Shown one piece after another: positions 26,779 through 36,067 of a DNA stretch of 64,000 bases. The position numbers were made by a program, and so were the translations under genes. The notes under the pieces were generated by a model. That model was given only the letters and a program-made list of their open reading frames with translations. It had not been told where the DNA came from and did no database searches. Every line of letters starts with the position of its first letter. Position 1 is the first letter of the stretch. The DNA is from Halopseudomonas pertucinogena (GTDB lineage: Bacteria; Pseudomonadota; Gammaproteobacteria; Pseudomonadales; Pseudomonadaceae): NCBI RefSeq assembly GCF_014646575.1, contig NZ_BMNN01000002.1, positions 114,111-178,110 on the forward strand, given 5' to 3'.

Positions 26779-28442
26779 TTCGCCTGCTGATCCTACTCCT
26801 GCTGAGCCTTCTCAGCCCACTGGCCCACGCCGCGCTTGAGGCCAGCGTCGAACGTACCCGGCTGGTGGAAGGCGAGAGCCTGGAACTCACCCTGGAAACA
26901 CCCAGCGCCGGCCGGCTCAGCGAACTCGATCTGACCCCGCTGGAAGCCCACTTCGAGGTGCACGGCACGCGCCAGCTCAGCCTGGTCAGCCAGATCAACG
27001 GCCGTACGTCACCGGTGACCCGCTGGGTGATCAGCATCACCCCACTGCGCACCGGCTACGTGGTCATACCGCCACTCCAGCTCGGGGACGTCAGCAGCCA
27101 GCCGATCAGCCTGCATGTGCTGTCCGCCGACCAGGCGGCTACCGATCGCGGTGCGCGGCTGGCACCGGTGTTCATCGACAGCGAAGTGGATACCGAGACC
27201 CCCTACGTCCAGGCCCAGGTGCTGCTTACCCTGCGCATCTACCACTCGGTATCGCTGTTCGATGACTCCACCCTCAGCGGACTGGAGATTCCCAACGCCC
27301 GGGTAGAAAGCCTCGGCGCACCGCGCAACTTCGAACGGCTGCTCAACGGCGTACGCCACGGAGTCATCGAGGTGCGCTATGCCATCTTCCCGCAACACAG
27401 CGGCGAGCTGGATATCCCCTCGCAACTGTTCAGCGCCACGGCCCTTCAGCCCGGCAGCAACGGTCGCAACGGTGCCCGCAGCGGGCGGCTGGTGCAGGTG
27501 CGCTCACCGAGCATCACCCTGCAGGTCAGACCGATTCCCGATGAATACCCGGCTGGTGTCCCCTGGCTGCCGGCACGCAGCCTGACCCTGACCCAGACCT
27601 GGCAACCGGACCCGGGTATCGACCTGTTCAGCGGCGAACCGCTGACCAGAACCCTGAGCCTCGCTGCCGAAGGTCTCAACGCAAGCCAGCTGCCGGCGCT
27701 GCAGAGCCTGAGCGGGGACGCCGCGCAGGACCAGCAACTGCGCCAGTATTCGGATCAACCTCACCTGCAGACCGAGCTGAGCGACCACGGCGTACGCGGC
27801 GCGCGGCATGACAGCGCCGCGCTGGTGGCCTTGCAGGAAGGCACCTGGACCCTCCCGCCCGTGACGGTGCACTGGTGGAATACCGAAGCGGACAGGCTGG
27901 AAACCGCCAGTCTCGACAGCGTGGTGCTCAATATCAGCCGGGACGCGGACTTCCCCAGCGTCGGCACGCCCGCAGGCTTCGCCCAGCCCGCCCCGCCGGT
28001 GCTGCTCTGGCCCTGGCAGGTCGCCTGCGCCCTGCTCGGTCTGGGATTGGCAGGCTGTCTGTACCTGCTGTATCGCACGCGGCAGCTGCTGGCGGAATAT
28101 CAGCTGACCGAAACCGAAGAGCATTTCGACGACCAGCAACAGGGCAACCCCCTGGCCGACCTGCAGGCCGCCTGCCGCACCAACCGCCCCGCCGAAGCGC
28201 GCAAGGCTCTGGAAGCCTGGGCGAGGCAACAACACAGCGAAGGGCTGATCGGCCTCAGTCACAACCACATCGAACTGGAAGAAGCCCTCGACGACCTCAA
28301 CGCCTGCCTGTTCGGCCAGGCCCGCCACACCTGGCGCGGCAAACCCCTCTGGCGCGCCGTGCGCATGGTCATCCAGAGCCAGCGACGCGAGGCCGAAGAG
28401 GACAGCGCGGCCAGAGTGGAAAGCCTCTACCCGGAGGTGTAA
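26775..28442 (+). CDS. batD: BatD-like oxygen tolerance protein
   Basis: A 555-residue protein with a signal peptide (cleavage near SPLAHAA, residue 18). A large periplasmic beta-rich region follows (about 20-405, with LEASVERTRLVEGESLELTL at its start). One membrane segment (about 412-432) precedes a cytoplasmic tail rich in charged residues (about 433-555). This matches BatD, the last member of bat operons. The start overlaps the batB stop (ATGA). The periplasmic part probably senses or binds envelope proteins; no catalytic motif is visible. A three-copy hairpin repeat follows the stop. Confidence 0.88.
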   Translation: MIRLLILLLLSLLSPLAHAALEASVERTRLVEGESLELTLETPSAGRLSELDLTPLEAHFEVHGTRQLSLVSQINGRTSPVTRWVISITPLRTGYVVIPPLQLGDVSSQPISLHVLSADQAATDRGARLAPVFIDSEVDTETPYVQAQVLLTLRIYHSVSLFDDSTLSGLEIPNARVESLGAPRNFERLLNGVRHGVIEVRYAIFPQHSGELDIPSQLFSATALQPGSNGRNGARSGRLVQVRSPSITLQVRPIPDEYPAGVPWLPARSLTLTQTWQPDPGIDLFSGEPLTRTLSLAAEGLNASQLPALQSLSGDAAQDQQLRQYSDQPHLQTELSDHGVRGARHDSAALVALQEGTWTLPPVTVHWWNTEADRLETASLDSVVLNISRDADFPSVGTPAGFAQPAPPVLLWPWQVACALLGLGLAGCLYLLYRTRQLLAEYQLTETEEHFDDQQQGNPLADLQAACRTNRPAEARKALEAWARQQHSEGLIGLSHNHIELEEALDDLNACLFGQARHTWRGKPLWRAVRMVIQSQRREAEEDSAARVESLYPEV

Positions 28443-28455
28443 GACAACAGCCCCC

Positions 28456-28670
28456 TTTTGTCGAGATGGAACTCGACACTCCATCTGGAGGGCCGGGTTC
28501 CATCCCGGCCAGGGGCGTTACCCTCGCCCCCTTTTGTCGAGGTGGAACTCGACATTCCATACTGGAGGGCCGGGTTCCATCCCGGCCAGCAGGGTTGCCC
28601 TCGCCCCCCCCCCTTTTGTCGAGGTGGAACTCGACACTCCATCTGGAGGGCCGGGTTCCATCCCGGCCAG
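28456..28670. repeat. family-C repeat: three copies of a three-hairpin unit
   Basis: Copies lie at 28456-28513, 28532-28590 and 28613-28670. Each is CTTTTG followed by three hairpins: GTCGAG/CTCGAC with a 6-base loop, CTCCA/TGGAG, and GGCCGGG/CCCGGCC with a 6-base loop; two loops contain TTCCAT or its complement ATGGAA. The copies are nearly identical. The spacers are C-rich, with nine Cs before copy 3. A fourth, inverted copy lies inside pepN. No transposase or tandem target duplication is visible. Confidence 0.93.
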
Positions 28671-28691
28671 CGGGGGGTGCCGCATGCTCGC

Positions 28692-28726
28692 AAAAAAAAT
28701 CCCCCGACTGCGAACAGCCGGGGGAT
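28692..28726 (-). terminator. rho-independent terminator of the RND exporter gene
   Basis: Read on the minus strand, a stem of AATCCCCCG and CGGGGGATT, with an inner CTG/CAG pair, is followed by a run of eight Ts. It lies about 20 bases after the exporter stop and is a classic strong terminator. Confidence 0.9.
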
Positions 28727-28745
28727 TGTGGGAGCCGATGCTCGA

Positions 28746-31097
28746 TCAGTCGCGGAGCTTCTCCGGACGGATCAGGAAGCGTGCCAGTGCCGGCAGCAGC
28801 CACAGCGCTCCGAACATGTTCCACAGGAACATGAAGGTCAGCAGGATGCCCATATCAGCCTGGAACTTGATGTCGGAGAAGATCCAGGTCGCCACACCGA
28901 TCGCCAGGGTAAAGCCGGTAAAGGTAACCGCCTTGCCCGTGGTCTTCAGGGTCTCGTAGTAGGCCTCCTGCAGCGGCAGGCCCTGACGCAGATAGGTTTC
29001 CAGACGACTGTAGATATAGATGCCATAGTCCACACCGATACCCACACCCAGCGCGATGACCGGCAGGGTCGCCACCTTGACGCCAATCCCCAGGAACGCC
29101 ATCAGCGCGTTGGCCAGCACAGAGGTCAGCGCCAGCGGGATGATGATACAGAGCACCGCCGGGATCGACCGGAAGGTAGCCAGACACATCAGGATCACCA
29201 CCACGTACACAGTGATCAGCATCTTGATCTGGGACTTCTCGATGACCACGTTGGTGGCAGCCTCGATACCCGCGTTACCGGCAGCCAGTTTGAACTCCAG
29301 GTTCTCGGTGTTGTACTCCTCCGCGAACGCTTCCACCTCAGCGGTGACACGCTGGAGCGTCTCGGCCTTGTGGTCGTTCAGGAATACCATGACCGGCGCC
29401 AGGGAGCAGCTGGCATTGAACATGCCTTCTGGCGCACGGCTGATAGCCGTGTTCAGGTTGTCCTGGTTACGCGACAGGGTCTGCCATTTCAGGCTGCCCT
29501 CGTTGTTGCCCATGATCACCTGCTTGGCAACAGTCACCAGCGATACGGCAGACTGCACGCCGGACAGGTTTGCCATGCGCCACTCCAGCTGATCGATGGC
29601 TTCCATCGTCTCATACGCCGAACACATTTCCGGCGGCGTGCTGACCATGACAACCAGTACGTCGGAGCTGGTCGAGTAGTTGCGGATGATGAAATCGTTA
29701 TCCAGGTTGTAGCGCGAGTCGGCATGCAGCTCGGGCGCACCCGGATCCAGGTCACCGATCTCCACCTTCTGGCCATGGTAGATACCGAAGGCGAAGGCAA
29801 TGATGGCAATAACCACGGAAATCGGCGCAACGGCAGGATGCGCGAAGCCCGACAGACCGCGCCACAGGCGCTGGGGACGCGAGTTCAGGTCACGGTTACG
29901 CTCGACCGCGCGCTTGCTGATACCGATGTAGGACATCAGCGTCGGCAGCAACACCAGGTTGGTCAGGATGATCACACCCACACCCACGGAGGCGGCAATG
30001 CCCAGCTCGCGGATCACTTCGATCTCGATCAGCAGCAGCGTGGCGAAACCGACACCGTCGGAGACCAGGGCCACCATGCCGGGAACGTACAGTGAGCGGA
30101 ACGCACGACGGGCGGCGGTATAGGCGCTGTCAGCCGTGATCGACTCGATGGACATGGCGTTGATGATCTGTACGCCGTGGGAAATACCGATGGCGAAGAC
30201 CAGGAAGGGAACCAGGATCGAATAGGGATCCAGTCCGTATCCCAGGGTATGCAGCAGGCCCATCTGCCAGATGACCGCGATTACCGAACACGCCAGGGTA
30301 ACCAGCGAGCTCTTCAGGCAACGGGTGAAGATCAGCAGCAACGCAAAGGTGATCAGCAGCGCAACACCGAAGTACATCACCACCTTGACGATGCCTTCGA
30401 TCAGATCACCCACCTTCTTGGCGAAGCCGACGATGTGAATGCTGATGTTGGGATTCTCACCCTGGAACTCGTTGCGGATCTTCTCTTCCAGCAGACGGGA
30501 GAACTCGCCGTAATCCAGCTGGATCAACTCACCCTGGTTCTCCGGATTGGGATAGGACTCCTGCAGCGGCACCTCGATGATGGTGGACTTGAAGTTGTTC
30601 GCCACCAGACGGCCGATTTCACCGGACTTGAGGATGTTCACCCGCAGGTCTTCCAGATCCTCCTCGGTCAGATAGGAGGGCTTGTCCGCGACCGGACCGC
30701 CGTCGAAGCCGTACTCGGTGACCTCGGTCCAGCGCACGTTGGGTGTCCACAGCGAACGCAGGTTGGCACGATCGACGCCGGGCAGGAAAAACACCTCGTC
30801 GTTGACCCGCTTGAGGGTTTCCATGTACTCGGTCGAGAAGATGTCGCCATCCTCGATGGCCACGGCAATCCGGATGGAGTTGCCCAGGTTGGCCATGTCG
30901 TCCCGATGCTCGATCATGTTGGCGATCCACGGGTGCTGCAGCGGGATCATCTTGTCAAAGCTGGTTACCGGCCGCACCTGGGAGGCCTGAAAGGCCATGA
31001 ACAGCGTAATTGCCGCAAACAGCAGCAGCACCACCAGCCGGTTGTTGAATATCAGCCGCTCGACAAACGGAGCGGTTTCCTGATGATGTCTGGACAT
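28746..31097 (-). CDS. RND-superfamily (MMPL-type) exporter
   Basis: A 783-residue inner-membrane protein of COG1033 type. One N-terminal membrane segment (about 24-42) is followed by a large periplasmic loop, a five-segment bundle (about 235-400), a second segment after ISVVIAIIAFAFGIYHG, a second loop and a final bundle (about 630-775). Two internal halves are recognisable. Members move lipids, hopanoids or other hydrophobic molecules using proton flow. ATG 31097 follows AGGAG by seven bases; a TTG one codon upstream is less likely. The upstream partner is a YCF48-like protein on the same strand, 57 bases away. The substrate is unknown. Confidence 0.88.
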   Translation of the reverse strand: MSRHHQETAPFVERLIFNNRLVVLLLFAAITLFMAFQASQVRPVTSFDKMIPLQHPWIANMIEHRDDMANLGNSIRIAVAIEDGDIFSTEYMETLKRVNDEVFFLPGVDRANLRSLWTPNVRWTEVTEYGFDGGPVADKPSYLTEEDLEDLRVNILKSGEIGRLVANNFKSTIIEVPLQESYPNPENQGELIQLDYGEFSRLLEEKIRNEFQGENPNISIHIVGFAKKVGDLIEGIVKVVMYFGVALLITFALLLIFTRCLKSSLVTLACSVIAVIWQMGLLHTLGYGLDPYSILVPFLVFAIGISHGVQIINAMSIESITADSAYTAARRAFRSLYVPGMVALVSDGVGFATLLLIEIEVIRELGIAASVGVGVIILTNLVLLPTLMSYIGISKRAVERNRDLNSRPQRLWRGLSGFAHPAVAPISVVIAIIAFAFGIYHGQKVEIGDLDPGAPELHADSRYNLDNDFIIRNYSTSSDVLVVMVSTPPEMCSAYETMEAIDQLEWRMANLSGVQSAVSLVTVAKQVIMGNNEGSLKWQTLSRNQDNLNTAISRAPEGMFNASCSLAPVMVFLNDHKAETLQRVTAEVEAFAEEYNTENLEFKLAAGNAGIEAATNVVIEKSQIKMLITVYVVVILMCLATFRSIPAVLCIIIPLALTSVLANALMAFLGIGVKVATLPVIALGVGIGVDYGIYIYSRLETYLRQGLPLQEAYYETLKTTGKAVTFTGFTLAIGVATWIFSDIKFQADMGILLTFMFLWNMFGALWLLPALARFLIRPEKLRD

Positions 31098-31154
31098 CAA
31101 AATCTCCTGGCGTGTAATTCTTATTGAAGCAAGACGTAGGTCGGTTGCTTATCG

Positions 31155-32273
31155 TTATTCTTCTGTCGCCGGCACTGGTACCACGACCGCATCGGTGCTG
31201 GTCGCAGCCCCGTCCGGGCCCGCTGTCACCGCACCCCGCTGCCCTACCAGCAATATGTCATCACCGTCCAGAGCCGTGGCACTGGCCAGGGCAACCCGGT
31301 CGCTGCGGATGCGGACGTTGAAGCTGCGCCCGGCATCTTCACTGATTGCAACCACACCACCGACGCCGACAATGACCAGGCGCCCGTCAGGCGTCAGCCC
31401 ACCCCCTGCCAGAGTGGAATCCAGAGGTCCGTTGTTGGGAGTCATCAGGGTGACTTCCTGCCAGGTATCGCCGAAGTCATCGGAACGGAACACGTTGCCA
31501 CGCAGGCCCCAGGCAATCACGCCACCTGGTTCGCCTGTGGCAGACACGCCAAACCAGGAGCCGTCATAAGGACCGTTCTCGAGCGTTTCCCAGGTATCGC
31601 CATAGTCGGCGGAGCGGTACATGGTGCCCATTTCGCCGACCATGAACAGACCACTGTCCCTGATCGCGGCCAGGGCGTTGTAGTGGAAACCGTCTTCGTT
31701 ATCCACGTCGAAGGACACGTCATCCCAGGTCTCGCCACCATCATCGGTACGCAGCAGCAGACCGTAGGCACCGGCAGCCAGGCCGGTGTTGGCATCACGG
31801 AACCAGACATCCATCAGCGGCTTTTCCAGATAGCCGAAGCCTTCGTCCATTTGTTCGAGCTCGGGATCACGGTACTGCACTGCCCAGGTCTCTCCCCCAT
31901 CCGCCGTGTGCAATACCAGCGAATCATGCCCGACGGCCCAGCCATGGCTGGCGTCGACGAAGTGGACCGCGGTGAGCAACTGACGCGTCGGCACCGTGGC
32001 CTGGAGCCAGGTTGCGCCATTGTCATCGGAATAGACGATATGCCCGCGTGCCCCAACGGCCACAAGGCGATCACCGGCATGCGCAACGTCAAGCAGGAGC
32101 GTTCTGCTCGCCTTGAGCGACATGATGGCTGGTTTGAGTTCAATGCTGGGAGCTTGTGTCTGCGCCAGAGCGGAAGACGAGCCGACGAACAGTGCGCTGG
32201 CGAGGCCCAGCGCCAATGCAATTCTGCATGACAGAGATTTTCTGGAAACGCGCCATGATAACGGCTCGTGCAT
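31155..32273 (-). CDS. secreted YCF48/BNR-repeat beta-propeller protein
   Basis: A 372-residue protein with a signal peptide (cleavage near ALAQT, residue 38). At least five repeats of the BNR/Asp-box type follow (YSDDNGATW, HTADGGETW, RTDDGGETW, RSADYGDTW, RSDDFGDTW), about 45-60 residues apart, as in YCF48-like photosystem assembly factors. In non-photosynthetic bacteria such proteins often sit beside RND exporters, as here, and may guide substrate in the periplasm; that role is inferred. AAGGATT precedes the ATG. The downstream exporter is probably co-transcribed. Confidence 0.85.
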   Translation of the reverse strand: MHEPLSWRVSRKSLSCRIALALGLASALFVGSSSALAQTQAPSIELKPAIMSLKASRTLLLDVAHAGDRLVAVGARGHIVYSDDNGATWLQATVPTRQLLTAVHFVDASHGWAVGHDSLVLHTADGGETWAVQYRDPELEQMDEGFGYLEKPLMDVWFRDANTGLAAGAYGLLLRTDDGGETWDDVSFDVDNEDGFHYNALAAIRDSGLFMVGEMGTMYRSADYGDTWETLENGPYDGSWFGVSATGEPGGVIAWGLRGNVFRSDDFGDTWQEVTLMTPNNGPLDSTLAGGGLTPDGRLVIVGVGGVVAISEDAGRSFNVRIRSDRVALASATALDGDDILLVGQRGAVTAGPDGAATSTDAVVVPVPATEE

Positions 32274-32290
32274 AATCCTTCCCCTTTGTT

Positions 32291-32320
32291 CTTATATAAC
32301 TCTGCCTTATGGCAGGTCAG
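32291..32320 (-). promoter_or_regulatory. candidate promoter of the YCF48-RND operon
   Basis: On the minus strand CTGACC (32320-32315) and TATAAG (32296-32291) are separated by 18 bases and lie just before the AAGGATT ribosome binding site. The rest of the 232-base spacer to pepN holds only the pepN 3' hairpin. Confidence 0.4.
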
Positions 32321-32469
32321 GCGATACTATCCAGAATTGACAAGACCCGCCAACTGGACTTGGTTATGTTTTGTTAACCATGGAACATACCGCGCGCGCC
32401 GGGAGCAGGCTTCTGGACCTGCAGAGGCGGACGGGACTGTCCGAGCGCAGGCAAGACAAACAGAGGAGT

Positions 32470-32497
32470 TGTCCCGCTGCGCCTACACAGCGGGACA
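32470..32497. terminator. hairpin after pepN
   Basis: A perfect 10-bp stem, 32470-32479 with 32488-32497 and an 8-base loop, lies just past the pepN stop. It has no T run on the pepN strand, so termination is only probable. Confidence 0.45.
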
Positions 32498-32505
32498 TAT
32501 TGATA

Positions 32506-35223
32506 TCACGCCAGCGACTTGCTGGCCACTTCGTACACGTCCGGGGAGAGATCATCAGCCTCGAGAATACGCTGCAATTCACCTTTCATCAGTTCCTGCC
32601 GCACCGGATCGAACTTGCGCCACCGGGTCAGCGGCGTGATCAGCCGCGATGCGATCTGCGGGTTCAGTCTGTTCAGCTCGATCACCCGATCGGCAAGGAA
32701 CCGGTACCCTGCCCCGTCCACGGCATGGAAGTTGACCAGGTTATTGTTGGCAAAAGCCCCGATAACCGAACGCACCTTGTTCGGGTTGCGGATGTTGAAC
32801 GCAGGGTGCTTCATCAGTTCCTGCACCCGTTGCAACCCGCCGGGCAGCGGACTGCTGGCCTGGATGCTGAACCACTGATCCATCACCAGTGGATAGTCCG
32901 CCCAGCGCTGGGCAAATTCCTGCAGTGCAGCGTGCTTCTGCTGTTCGTCCGACGAATTCACCAGCGCCACCAGCGCTGCCTGGCGGTCGGTCATGTTGCT
33001 GGCCTCGACGAACTGGCGCACGCAGGCGGACATGGCCGCGCTGGACTCGGTCAGCATCAGGTAGCCAAGCAGGGTATTGCGCAGACTGCGCCGCGCCATG
33101 CTCGCCGCGTCCGCACTCCAGGGCTCCGCCGTGCTGCCCAGCGACTCGAAGCGCTCCCACATCGGCTCCGCCAGCGCCGTGGCCAGCTCCCTGCGCACGG
33201 TCTCGCGCACATGGTGGATGGCATCCACATCCGCCACCTCGGCCAGCTCGATCAGATAGGCCTCGGACGGCAGGCGCAGGATCTCTGCCGCCACAGCCGG
33301 ATCCAGTTCAGTGTCCGACAGCACCCGGCGATACACTTCCAGCAGGCGCTGATCCAGTAACAGCGGGCGGCCGGCCTGGTGAATTTCCACCAGCCCCTGC
33401 AGCACGTCCACCGCCAGCGATTGTGCCGCTTCCCAGCGGTTGAAACCGTCCGGGTCGTGCATGGCGAGGAATACCCGGTCGTCACGACTGAAGGGGTAGA
33501 CCAGTTTCACCGGCGCCGAGAAGCCGCGCAGCAGCGAGGGCAGCGGCTCCTGCGTCACTCCCTCGAAGACGAACACCTGCTCGGCCTCGGTGACGGCCAG
33601 AACCGTTTCGGTACCCAGCTCGCTGCCGCCCATGCGCAGCGGCAACTCCTCGCCCCGCTCGTTGAGCAACGCCATGCGCAGCGGGATCACGAAGGGCAGC
33701 TTCTCTGCCTGGCCCGGCGTCGGCGGGCAGCTCTGCCGGCAGCGCAGCTCATAGGTCGAGCTGGATGCATCAAAGCGGCCTTCCACCTCCAGCACCGGGG
33801 TGCCGGCCTGGCTGTACCAGCGCTTGAACTGGGTGAAATCCACGCCGTTGGCGTCTTCCAGCGCAGCCACGAAATCATCGCAGGTCACCGCCTGCCCGTC
33901 GTGGCGCTCGAAATACAGATCGGTGCCCTTGCGGAACCGCTCCGGCCCCAGCAGCGTATGCAGCATCCGCACCACTTCCGCGCCCTTCTCGTAGATGGTC
34001 AGGGTGTAGAAGTTGGAGATTTCCATATAGGACTCGGGGCGCACCGGATGGGCCATGGGGCCGGCGTCCTCGGCGAACTGGTTGGCGCGCAGGAAGGTGA
34101 CGTCCTCGATGCGCTTGACCGTGCGCGAGTTCATGTCCGCGCTGAACTCCGCATCGCGGAACACGGTGAAGCCTTCCTTCAGCGACAGCTGGAACCAGTC
34201 GCGGCAGGTCACCCGGTTGCCCGACCAGTTATGGAAGTACTCATGCGCCACCACCGACTCGACCCGCTGGAAGGCCATGTCGGTCGCGGTATCCGGGTGC
34301 GCCAGCACGCAGCTGGAGTTGAAGATGTTGAGCCCCTTGTTCTCCATGGCGCCCATGTTGAAGTCGTTCACCGCAACGATCATGAAGATGTCCAGGTCGT
34401 ATTCGCGGCCATAGACTTCCTCGTCCCAGCGCATGGAGCGCTTGAGGCTGTCCATGGCGTGGCCGCACTGCTCGCGGTTCTCCGGCTCGACGTAGATGCG
34501 CAGGTCGATCTTCCGACCGCTCAGGGTGGTGTAGCTGTCCTGAATCAGGCACAGGTCCCCGGCAACCAAGGCGAACAGGTAGGACGGCTTCGGGAAGGGA
34601 TCTTCCCAGGTGGCCCAGTGCCGACCGCCCTCGTGCTCGCCGCTGGCAATCAGGTTGCCGTTGGACAGCAGGATCGGATACGCGCCCCGGTCGGCCATCA
34701 CCGTTGTGGTGAAGCGGCTCATCACATCCGGCCGGTCCAGATAGTAGGTGATCTTGCGGAAGCCCTCGGCCTCGCACTGGGTACAGAACATGCCCCCGGA
34801 CTTGTACAGTCCTTCCAGCGCCGTGTTGTTCTGCGGCTGGATACGGGTGGTGATGGCAAGCTCGAAGTCGGCTGTTTGCGGGTGCAGAGTCAGACTGTGC
34901 TCATCGACCTGGTAGTCGGATGAGTCGATGGCCTGATCGTTGATAGCCACGCTGACCAGCTCCAGCTCCTGGCCATGCAAGACCAGCGGCGGTGCCCCAA
35001 CCCCAACTGGCCGAGATGGAACTCGGCCCTCCGTAGTGGAGTGTCGAGTTCCATCTCGACAAAGCGTGCCATCGGCACGCCCGTCATTAAGCCTCACCAG
35101 CAGACGACTGTGCACCAGCGCATGGTCCTCGAACAGTTCGAAGGTCAGGTGCGTCTCGTCGATCAGATAGTCGGGCTGGCGATAGTCCGTGAGGTAGATT
35201 GTCTGGGGTTGTTCGGTACGCAT
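32506..35223 (-). CDS. pepN: aminopeptidase N (M1 family) with a repeat-derived insert
   Basis: A 905-residue cytoplasmic zinc aminopeptidase. GAMENKGLNIF and the zinc site HEYFH (His327, His331) with Glu350 in LKEGFTVFRD are intact. E. coli PepN has these about 30 residues earlier. The difference matches an extra stretch near residues 51-83 (DGTLCRDGTRHSTTEGRVPS) that is the in-frame translation of a family-C repeat (35007-35064). Flanking sequence (RLLVRLND and PPLVLHGQELELVS) is normal for the family. ATG 35223 follows GAGGAG. The insert lies in the N-terminal beta domain, away from the active site, so activity may survive. Confidence 0.94.
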   Translation of the reverse strand: MRTEQPQTIYLTDYRQPDYLIDETHLTFELFEDHALVHSRLLVRLNDGRADGTLCRDGTRHSTTEGRVPSRPVGVGAPPLVLHGQELELVSVAINDQAIDSSDYQVDEHSLTLHPQTADFELAITTRIQPQNNTALEGLYKSGGMFCTQCEAEGFRKITYYLDRPDVMSRFTTTVMADRGAYPILLSNGNLIASGEHEGGRHWATWEDPFPKPSYLFALVAGDLCLIQDSYTTLSGRKIDLRIYVEPENREQCGHAMDSLKRSMRWDEEVYGREYDLDIFMIVAVNDFNMGAMENKGLNIFNSSCVLAHPDTATDMAFQRVESVVAHEYFHNWSGNRVTCRDWFQLSLKEGFTVFRDAEFSADMNSRTVKRIEDVTFLRANQFAEDAGPMAHPVRPESYMEISNFYTLTIYEKGAEVVRMLHTLLGPERFRKGTDLYFERHDGQAVTCDDFVAALEDANGVDFTQFKRWYSQAGTPVLEVEGRFDASSSTYELRCRQSCPPTPGQAEKLPFVIPLRMALLNERGEELPLRMGGSELGTETVLAVTEAEQVFVFEGVTQEPLPSLLRGFSAPVKLVYPFSRDDRVFLAMHDPDGFNRWEAAQSLAVDVLQGLVEIHQAGRPLLLDQRLLEVYRRVLSDTELDPAVAAEILRLPSEAYLIELAEVADVDAIHHVRETVRRELATALAEPMWERFESLGSTAEPWSADAASMARRSLRNTLLGYLMLTESSAAMSACVRQFVEASNMTDRQAALVALVNSSDEQQKHAALQEFAQRWADYPLVMDQWFSIQASSPLPGGLQRVQELMKHPAFNIRNPNKVRSVIGAFANNNLVNFHAVDGAGYRFLADRVIELNRLNPQIASRLITPLTRWRKFDPVRQELMKGELQRILEADDLSPDVYEVASKSLA
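35007..35064 (-). repeat. family-C repeat inside the pepN coding sequence
   Basis: Read on the minus strand this has the same order as the copies at 28456-28670: the CTTTG start, GTCGAG/CTCGAC hairpin, a CTCC...GGAG hairpin and a GGCCGAG/CTCGGCC hairpin. It keeps the pepN frame open. Base pairing is retained although the third stem differs in sequence (GGCCGAG instead of GGCCGGG), a compensatory change. Confidence 0.9.
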
Positions 35224-35233
35224 GCTTGGCTCC

Positions 35234-36067
35234 TCAGGACACACTGAATGCCATAGTGTAGGCGGTATATTTGCGGATATTGATGACAGCGGTGTCCAGC
35301 ATCAGGTATTGCCCCTTGATGCCGAGCAGGGTGCCTTCCAGCACCGGCTCCTTGTCCAGGTTGGCCGATTTCGGTTTTTCACTGTATTCCAGAACCGGGT
35401 AGCGAATCTCCTGCACCTCGGCCGCCGGCAGCGGCTGGATCGCCTGCAGGCCGAAGCGCGCCTGCAGTTCCTGCAGACCGTCGTGGGCACCGTCCAGCAG
35501 ACGGTCGCGCTCGGCCAGCAGGTCCATCGGCTCCGGTTCACCCTTGAGCAGGGCACGCCAGTTGGTCTTGTCCGCCACCTGCTGCCGCAGCAGGTCTTCC
35601 ACCAGCCCGGACTGCTGACGGGTAGCCACCCGCAGGATCGGCAACGCCTGACTGGCGCCCTGATCGATCCAGCGGGTCGGCACCTGGCTGGCCCGGGTAA
35701 TGCCCACCTTCAGGCCGGACGAATTGGCCAGATAGACGATGTGATCGGTCATGCAGAATGTGTCGCCCCACTCCGGCTCGCGGCAGGTGCCCTGGTCATA
35801 GTGGCAACGCTCCGGACTGACAATGCAGATATCGCACTGCGCCAGTTTCTTCATGCAGGGGAAGCAGAAGCCCTGGCTGTAGCTCTTCTTCGTGAGCCGG
35901 TTGCAATGGGTGCAGTGGATAGGCCCCAGCGCCTCCAGACGGATGGTGCGCCCGAGCAACTCGTTGAGCGGCAGCTGCTGCTCGCCGAGGGGTAAAGCGT
36001 ACTGGACGGGTTCGTCCAGGGTTCCGAGCATCTTGCGGATACTGCCCTCGCCGCTGACCAACGCCAT
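35234..36067 (-). CDS. DUF2797 protein (putative zinc-binding)
   Basis: A 277-residue protein. A cysteine/histidine-rich N-terminal part (about 51-105: HCTHC, CFPC, CDIC, CH, GTCREPEWGDTFC) looks like a zinc ribbon cluster. The following VYLANSSGLKVGITRASQVPTRWIDQGAS resembles the GIY-YIG-like core noted in DUF2797. The C-terminal half has no known motif. Its function is not established. The ATG overlaps the stop of the upstream DUF1315 gene, and pepN follows ten bases after its stop, so the three form one operon. Confidence 0.85.
   Translation of the reverse strand: MALVSGEGSIRKMLGTLDEPVQYALPLGEQQLPLNELLGRTIRLEALGPIHCTHCNRLTKKSYSQGFCFPCMKKLAQCDICIVSPERCHYDQGTCREPEWGDTFCMTDHIVYLANSSGLKVGITRASQVPTRWIDQGASQALPILRVATRQQSGLVEDLLRQQVADKTNWRALLKGEPEPMDLLAERDRLLDGAHDGLQELQARFGLQAIQPLPAAEVQEIRYPVLEYSEKPKSANLDKEPVLEGTLLGIKGQYLMLDTAVINIRKYTAYTMAFSVS

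Noticed and set aside
28458..30095. A plus-strand frame beginning in the family-C repeats and crossing the exporter gene
   Set aside because: The part beyond 28746 is antisense to the RND exporter. The repeat-derived start has no ribosome binding site.
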